Source: an uncultured Peptococcaceae bacterium
Lineage (GTDB): Bacteria; Bacillota; Peptococcia; Peptococcales; Peptococcaceae
Reading direction: 5' to 3'
Assembly: GCA_900553245.1 (NCBI GenBank)
Contig: USCP01000080.1
Span: 1-8,543, forward strand
Length of the DNA: 8,543 bases
Part shown: positions 4,628 to 8,543 of the stretch, in pieces
How the letters are laid out: every line of letters starts with the position of its first letter
How positions within the stretch are numbered: the first letter of the stretch is position 1
Position numbers and translations under genes: made by a program
Notes under the pieces: generated by a model
The model's input: the letters and a program-made list of their open reading frames with translations, nothing else
Told to the model about the DNA's origin: nothing
Database searches by the model: none

Positions 4628-5905
4628 ATGGAGCATGCTATTTTTAGCATCGGTGTCTTTGCGCTGATTCTTTGTTCGGCGTTTTTTTCGGTCGCTGAAA
4701 TGTCTTTCATGATGGCAAGTCCTGTGACGTTGCGTCATTGGGCGGAGGAAGGCAATAAAAAAGCTGCAAAAGCCGTGGAAATGTTGGATGATACCAATAT
4801 TGTGCTGACAACCATCAATATCGGTGACACCATTGTTAACCTGGCGGCGATTGTCTTAGGGACCATCTATTTTATTGAATATTATTCCCAAGAAGGCATT
4901 TTGATTGGCATTTTGATATTGTTCTTGTCGGTGCTATTGGTGGGCGAAATGATTCCACGCATGATTGCTCAGCATTATGAAAACCGCATGTTCTGCCGTG
5001 TGGCTGGGGCGCTGCGTGTGTTGGTGACTTTGTTTAAACCGCTGACTTTCATTCTTTGCCGAAGTGGGCATATTATTATTGATCGTGCCGGTGAGGATAT
5101 TGAAGATGAATACGTGGAAGAAGAGCTTTTGAATATGCTCGATGAAGCGGAAATTGGGGGTGGCCTCGAATCTCACGAAAGTGATTTGATTCGTTCGGCG
5201 ATTAACTTTGAAGAACTGACGGTGAGAGACATCCTGCGCCCACGCGTGAAAGTCGTGGCCATTGATGATGAGATGGATGTACGCGATGTGTTGGATGTTT
5301 TTGCCAATACCGGCTATTCGCGTTTGCCGGTGTACCATGATAACATCGACAATATTATCGGGGTGCTGCATTTAAAAGATGTGTTTAATACCATGCTTGA
5401 CGGTGAATTGAGAGAATACCTTTCCTTGATTCAGCCGGTGGGTTTTGTCTTTATGCAGACAAAGGCGTCAAAGTTGCTTCTAACCTTGCAAAAGACCCAA
5501 TCCCACATGGCGATTATTACTGATGAATACGGTGGCACCGCAGGCATTGTGACCCTCGAGGATATTTTAGAAGAGCTTGTCGGTGACATTTGGGACGAAC
5601 ACGATCAACTGGATGATGCCATGGTGGTTGTGGTGGCACCGAATGTGTACCAGATGGATGCAAGCATGGATATTGATGATTTCTTTGAATTCTTTGGCTT
5701 GGATTTTGAGGACTATGAGGATGATATCGAAGCCTCCTCGTTGGGTGGCTGGGTGATTGACCTCTTAGAACACATGGCAAGTCCGGGTGAATCGGTGGTG
5801 GCGCCACCGTTTGTGCTTACCGTTGAAGAAGTGAATAAGGGGCACATTGAAAAAATCCGTGTCGTACATGAAGCAGGTAAGACTGTAGAAGCAGACGAGT
5901 CATGA
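4628..5905 (+). CDS. CNNM/CorC-HlyC family membrane protein with CBS pair
   Basis: The product is 425 residues. Residues 1-150 are a CNNM (DUF21) transmembrane domain with hydrophobic segments at about 5-30, 57-84, 89-108 and 124-146; the SVAEMSFM and LVGEMIPR blocks are typical of the family. Residues 195-325 form a CBS pair (RDILRPRVKVVAI, GYSRLPVY, DEYGGTAGIVTLEDILEELVGDIWDE), which in relatives binds adenine nucleotides. Residues about 335-420 are the CorC/HlyC C-terminal domain. Relatives are linked to Mg2+ or Co2+ efflux and tolerance, and older 'hemolysin' labels are not informative. The linker 157-175 is very acidic (EDIEDEYVEEE). A ribosome binding site (AAGGGAGG) lies before the ATG. 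It is co-transcribed with the Rrf2 gene, and the next gene starts 11 bases after its stop. Confidence 0.92.
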   Translation: MEHAIFSIGVFALILCSAFFSVAEMSFMMASPVTLRHWAEEGNKKAAKAVEMLDDTNIVLTTINIGDTIVNLAAIVLGTIYFIEYYSQEGILIGILILFLSVLLVGEMIPRMIAQHYENRMFCRVAGALRVLVTLFKPLTFILCRSGHIIIDRAGEDIEDEYVEEELLNMLDEAEIGGGLESHESDLIRSAINFEELTVRDILRPRVKVVAIDDEMDVRDVLDVFANTGYSRLPVYHDNIDNIIGVLHLKDVFNTMLDGELREYLSLIQPVGFVFMQTKASKLLLTLQKTQSHMAIITDEYGGTAGIVTLEDILEELVGDIWDEHDQLDDAMVVVVAPNVYQMDASMDIDDFFEFFGLDFEDYEDDIEASSLGGWVIDLLEHMASPGESVVAPPFVLTVEEVNKGHIEKIRVVHEAGKTVEADES

Positions 5906-5916
5906 AGGAGGGGCGC

Positions 5917-6645
5917 ATGCGTTTAGACCGATATTTGCATGACCTAGGCTTTGGCAGTCGTAAGGACATCGACCGCTTGCTTAAAAAGCAGCGCGTGACA
6001 GTGGATGGCGCAGTGGTGAAGCAGGGAGCACAATCCGTGTCGACACAAAGCCTTGTGACGGTGGATGGTGAGGTGCTTGATTATGCGCCCACTGTTTGGC
6101 TGATGCTCAATAAGCCGCCAGGCGTTATTACCGCAACCAAGGATGCCCGCGACAAAACGGTGATGGATTTATTGCCGGAACGCTTTGCACGGATGCAGGT
6201 GGTGCCGGTGGGGCGCCTTGATAAAGATACCACAGGGCTTTTGCTACTTACCAACGATGGCGCCCTTGCCCATCGATTGATGCGACCAAAAAGTCGAATC
6301 ATGAAAACCTATGATATTATATACGAAGAAACCCTTGCAGCGGATGCGGTGGCACGCTTGGCCCAAGGCATTGATTTGGGCGATTTTACCACGGCCCCTG
6401 CGGTTTTAGAAGTGCTTGAAGAAGGGCATGCACGCCTTTCCATCAGCGAAGGAAAATTCCATCAAGTGAAACGTATGATGCACGAGGTGGGTGGTGTGGT
6501 GACGGCGCTACGTCGTGTAGCAATTGCCTCCCTCACCCTAGATGAGACACTTGCGCCGGGAGAATGGCGATTATTGACACAAGAAGAGTTGGATGGACTG
6601 AGAGAAGAAACGGAAGGAGCGACAACCCCCCATGAATCTTTATGA
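5917..6645 (+). CDS. rsuA: RsuA family 16S rRNA pseudouridine synthase
   Basis: The product is 242 residues. Residues 1-50 are an S4 RNA-binding domain (MRLDRYLHDLGFGSRKDI...VTVDG), followed by the catalytic domain with LNKPPGVI (64-71), VGRLDKDTTGLLLLTNDG (98-115) carrying the catalytic Asp102, and GKFHQVKRM at about 187-195. This is the pattern of enzymes that convert one uridine of 16S rRNA (516 in E. coli numbering) to pseudouridine during small-subunit assembly. The start at 5917 is preferred over an ATG five codons upstream because AAGGAGGGG lies immediately before it and would otherwise be inside the coding sequence. Its 3' end overlaps the HAD gene by 14 bases. RluB/RluE-type specificity cannot be excluded, but the length and S4 domain favour RsuA. 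Confidence 0.9.
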   Translation: MRLDRYLHDLGFGSRKDIDRLLKKQRVTVDGAVVKQGAQSVSTQSLVTVDGEVLDYAPTVWLMLNKPPGVITATKDARDKTVMDLLPERFARMQVVPVGRLDKDTTGLLLLTNDGALAHRLMRPKSRIMKTYDIIYEETLAADAVARLAQGIDLGDFTTAPAVLEVLEEGHARLSISEGKFHQVKRMMHEVGGVVTALRRVAIASLTLDETLAPGEWRLLTQEELDGLREETEGATTPHESL

Positions 6646-7651
6646 TTTTGATGAAACCATTTACAATAGCGACAGTACCAGAGATTTTTGCATTTACCTG
6701 TATCTTCATCACCCACGTACCTTGCTGTATTTACCAAAGCAATTGGCAGCTTTGGCAGGGTATATGAGTGGCAAGCTTGATAAAACGGAGTTTAAGGAAC
6801 GCTATTTTAGCATGTTTAAGGCAGTGCCGGACATTCATGATGAGGTTGAAAAATTCTGGGATAAGCATGACTACAACCTCTGCCGTTATTATCCGGGCCA
6901 AGCGCGCCATGATGACGTAGTCATCTCCGCCTCCCCATATTTTATTGTGGCACCGTTGTGCTATCGTTTAGGGATTACCCACATTATTGCAAGTAATGTC
7001 AATCCGGAAACCGGGGAATTTATCGGCGAAAACTGCTATGGGGAAGAAAAGGTACGCCGCTTCCTCGCTGCAGGCTATGACCCTGAAGAAGTAGAATGTG
7101 TATACTCTGATTCCTTGTCTGACACCCCGATGGCCGATCTAGGCAAGAAATCCTTTATTGTTACCAAGAAAGGGCTCACCGGTTGGGTGCCACCAAAGCA
7201 AAAGGGCATGCAAGGCTTCTTTACCCTCTTTAATAAGCCGGAAGCCCTTGTTGCCCTCCTTTTGGGCGCGGCAAATGTGCTCGTAAGTGGACATGTCGCA
7301 AAAATTATCGTACGCGACAAGGCATGGCCTGCTGTTCCAACCCAATGTGCAATCATGGCATTTAACAGTGCTTGCATGGTGGGTGGGCTTCATCTTCTCG
7401 GCAAAAAGAGCGATAAGTGCAAGCTTATTAGCCGCGCTGTGGCGAAACTCAGTGTACCGCTCTTGCTTGCGACCGGTCTTGTGAGTTACGGTGTTCTTGC
7501 GGTTACCGGAGCGCCTGTATTGGCGATTGCGGTCGCAACTGTATTGGGGCTTCCTGTCGTCTACAAGGGTGTGCAATTACTCTTTAGAAAGGAAATTGCT
7601 AAACAGCAAATGCTGGCACACATCAAAAAGGAAGAAGAGGAAAGCAAATGA
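6632..7651 (+). CDS. HAD-IB phosphatase fused to a C-terminal membrane domain
   Basis: The product is 339 residues. Residues 1-190 are a HAD-superfamily subclass IB phosphatase: motif I DFDET (Asp5 nucleophile, Asp7), motif II SAS (99-101), Lys140 in GEEKVRRF, and motif IV SDSLSD (Asp160, Asp164). The usual helical cap lies between residues 15 and 90. Family enzymes hydrolyse small phosphomonoesters such as phosphoserine or lipid-linked phosphates; the substrate here is unknown. Stand-alone relatives are about 200 residues, so residues about 203-320 are an extension with about four hydrophobic segments (206-226, 232-256, 269-292 and 295-317) and a basic, Glu-rich tail. The number of segments resembles GtrA-type proteins, which is inference only. 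It overlaps rsuA by 14 bases and the SDR gene by 4 bases (ATGA), indicating coupling. AAGGAG lies 12 bases ahead of the start, rather far. Confidence 0.87.
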   Translation: MNLYDFDETIYNSDSTRDFCIYLYLHHPRTLLYLPKQLAALAGYMSGKLDKTEFKERYFSMFKAVPDIHDEVEKFWDKHDYNLCRYYPGQARHDDVVISASPYFIVAPLCYRLGITHIIASNVNPETGEFIGENCYGEEKVRRFLAAGYDPEEVECVYSDSLSDTPMADLGKKSFIVTKKGLTGWVPPKQKGMQGFFTLFNKPEALVALLLGAANVLVSGHVAKIIVRDKAWPAVPTQCAIMAFNSACMVGGLHLLGKKSDKCKLISRAVAKLSVPLLLATGLVSYGVLAVTGAPVLAIAVATVLGLPVVYKGVQLLFRKEIAKQQMLAHIKKEEEESK

Positions 7652-8442
7652 AAATCGCAATCGTAACTGGGGCAACCTCCGGCTTAGGGCGTGCGTTTTT
7701 GGATGAATGGCAAGCGCGAGATTACTATTTTGATGAAGTATGGCTCGTGGCACGCCATCAAGACCGCCTAGAAGAAGTGGGACTTAACCTTCCTTGGAAT
7801 GCACGCTTATTTTCCATTGACCTCTCCGTGGAAGCCGATCGCGCCATGTTTGCTCGCACTTTAAAAGAAGAAGCACCACGCGTGCAATATGTGGTGAATG
7901 CTGCAGGCTATGGCAAAATCGGTAGCGTGGCAGATATTGATTTTGCCGAGCAAGTAGGCATGGTGGAATTAAATTGTGCTGCATTGGTGGACGTGACCCA
8001 ATTGGTATTGCCGTATTTGGCCCTTGGTAGCGTGATTTATGAAATTGCATCTGTGGCAGCCTTTCTGCCACAGCCAAACTTTGCCGTGTATGCAGCAAGC
8101 AAATCCTTTGTACATTCCTTCTCTCGCGCCCTTAATGCAGAGCTGAAGCGCAAAGGCACGCAAGTGGTGAGTGTTTGTCCAAATCCAATGGCCACCGGAT
8201 TTTTTGAACGCGCCGGCGGCACCCCATCCTTTTTCAAACGTTTTTTCTTTGAAAAACCGGAAAAAGTGGCACACGCCGCTGTTGAAGCAGCCCTCAAAGG
8301 CCGTGATGTCAGCATTAGCTGCAAAACCGGACAATTACTCCACACCATCGGCAAATGCATGCCGCATCGCAGCGTCCTTGCCGTTGAACAAGCCTTATCC
8401 ATCGACTTTAGCCGCATGCGTGGAGACAAACATTACAAATAA
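7648..8442 (+). CDS. Short-chain dehydrogenase/reductase (SDR)
   Basis: A 264-residue classical SDR that uses NAD(P)H for carbonyl or alcohol redox chemistry. TGATSGLG (7-14) is the nucleotide-binding glycine motif, NAAG is at 84-87, and the catalytic set is Asn109, Ser135, Tyr148 and Lys152 (YAASK). The residues after beta-strand 1 and strand 2 (VARHQDR) put an Arg at 36, which suggests NADP rather than NAD. The C-terminal part (KPEKVAHAAVEAALKG...) fits the DltE/YqjQ-like branch with an extended tail. It is the last gene of the operon; its ATG overlaps the HAD stop (ATGA) and a strong terminator follows 10 bases after its TAA. Coupling to the HAD-membrane protein suggests a shared substrate pathway, perhaps at the membrane; the substrate is not evident. 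Confidence 0.93.
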   Translation: MKIAIVTGATSGLGRAFLDEWQARDYYFDEVWLVARHQDRLEEVGLNLPWNARLFSIDLSVEADRAMFARTLKEEAPRVQYVVNAAGYGKIGSVADIDFAEQVGMVELNCAALVDVTQLVLPYLALGSVIYEIASVAAFLPQPNFAVYAASKSFVHSFSRALNAELKRKGTQVVSVCPNPMATGFFERAGGTPSFFKRFFFEKPEKVAHAAVEAALKGRDVSISCKTGQLLHTIGKCMPHRSVLAVEQALSIDFSRMRGDKHYK

Positions 8443-8452
8443 AATCTAAGCG

Positions 8453-8489
8453 ACACCGTTCTTTTCTCTGAAAGGAACGGTGTTTTTTT
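8453..8489 (+). terminator. Terminator of the Rrf2-SDR operon
   Basis: A 14-bp stem (ACACCGTTCTTTTC against GAAAGGAACGGTGT, with one T-G wobble) has a TCT loop and runs into seven T. It lies 10 bases after the SDR stop codon. Confidence 0.94.
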
Positions 8490-8508
8490 GGAGCTTTAGC
8501 GTAAATAA

Positions 8509-8529
8509 ACCCCCAGTTCAACTGGGGGT
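8509..8529. repeat. Perfect GC-rich inverted repeat at the window edge
   Basis: ACCCCCAGTT and AACTGGGGGT flank a single C, a perfect 10-bp stem. On the - strand it is followed by TTTATTT, so it could be a weak terminator for a - strand gene beyond the window. It could also be the end hairpin of an IS200/IS605-like element or a dispersed repeat. There is no T-run on the + strand. Confidence 0.6.
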
Positions 8530-8543
8530 CGGTAAAAAATACT

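Noticed and set aside
7075..7576. Open frames on the - strand opposite the HAD gene
   Set aside because: They lie fully opposite a gene with intact catalytic motifs, lack ribosome binding sites and show no family features.

Overview
The window looks like a chromosomal segment of a Gram-positive, Clostridia-like member of the Firmicutes with mid-range GC. This rests on strong AGGAGG-type ribosome binding sites, near-consensus TTGACA/TATAAT promoters, tRNA genes without an encoded CCA, a PadR/HAAS(DUF1700)/DUF4097 cassette, a stand-alone alarmone synthetase and an Rrf2 regulator of IscR type. The genus cannot be fixed from the sequence alone. No CRISPR array, transposase gene or phage gene is present.

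Layout. (1) 1-265, + strand: the last part of a glycerol kinase gene, in which an in-frame TAG precedes 16 further codons that still look like the family's normal C-terminus. A bidirectional terminator separates it from the converging unit. (2) 329-2192, - strand: a three-gene operon of PadR repressor, HAAS/DUF1700 membrane protein and DUF4097 envelope protein. It has its own promoter and a near-perfect 23-bp operator-like palindrome just downstream of the likely transcription start. (3) 2204-3151, - strand: a small alarmone (pppGpp) synthetase behind a leader of about 140 nt with a terminator and a mutually exclusive antiterminator. (4) 3199-3578, - strand: two tRNA-Lys(CTT) genes in a 220-bp-offset direct repeat, each with its own consensus promoter and its own terminator. 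(5) 3601-4027, - strand: a lone 106-residue protein that I tentatively liken to Csx20-type ring nucleases, with its own promoter and terminator. (6) 4100-8489, + strand: a five-gene operon of Rrf2/IscR-type regulator, CNNM/CorC-type membrane protein, RsuA-type 16S rRNA pseudouridine synthase, HAD-IB phosphatase fused to a membrane domain, and an SDR oxidoreductase, closed by a strong terminator. (7) 8509-8529: a perfect GC-rich inverted repeat at the window edge.

How the genes may work together. The PadR unit probably senses an envelope-related signal and regulates itself. The alarmone synthetase appears to be controlled by transcription attenuation. The last operon places a probable Fe-S-sensing regulator ahead of transport, ribosome-modification and lipid or cell-envelope type enzymes; its last three genes overlap by 14 and 4 bases, which suggests translational coupling. 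The less ordinary observations are the interrupted glpK, the attenuated synthetase leader, the orphan Csx20-like gene and the HAD-membrane fusion.
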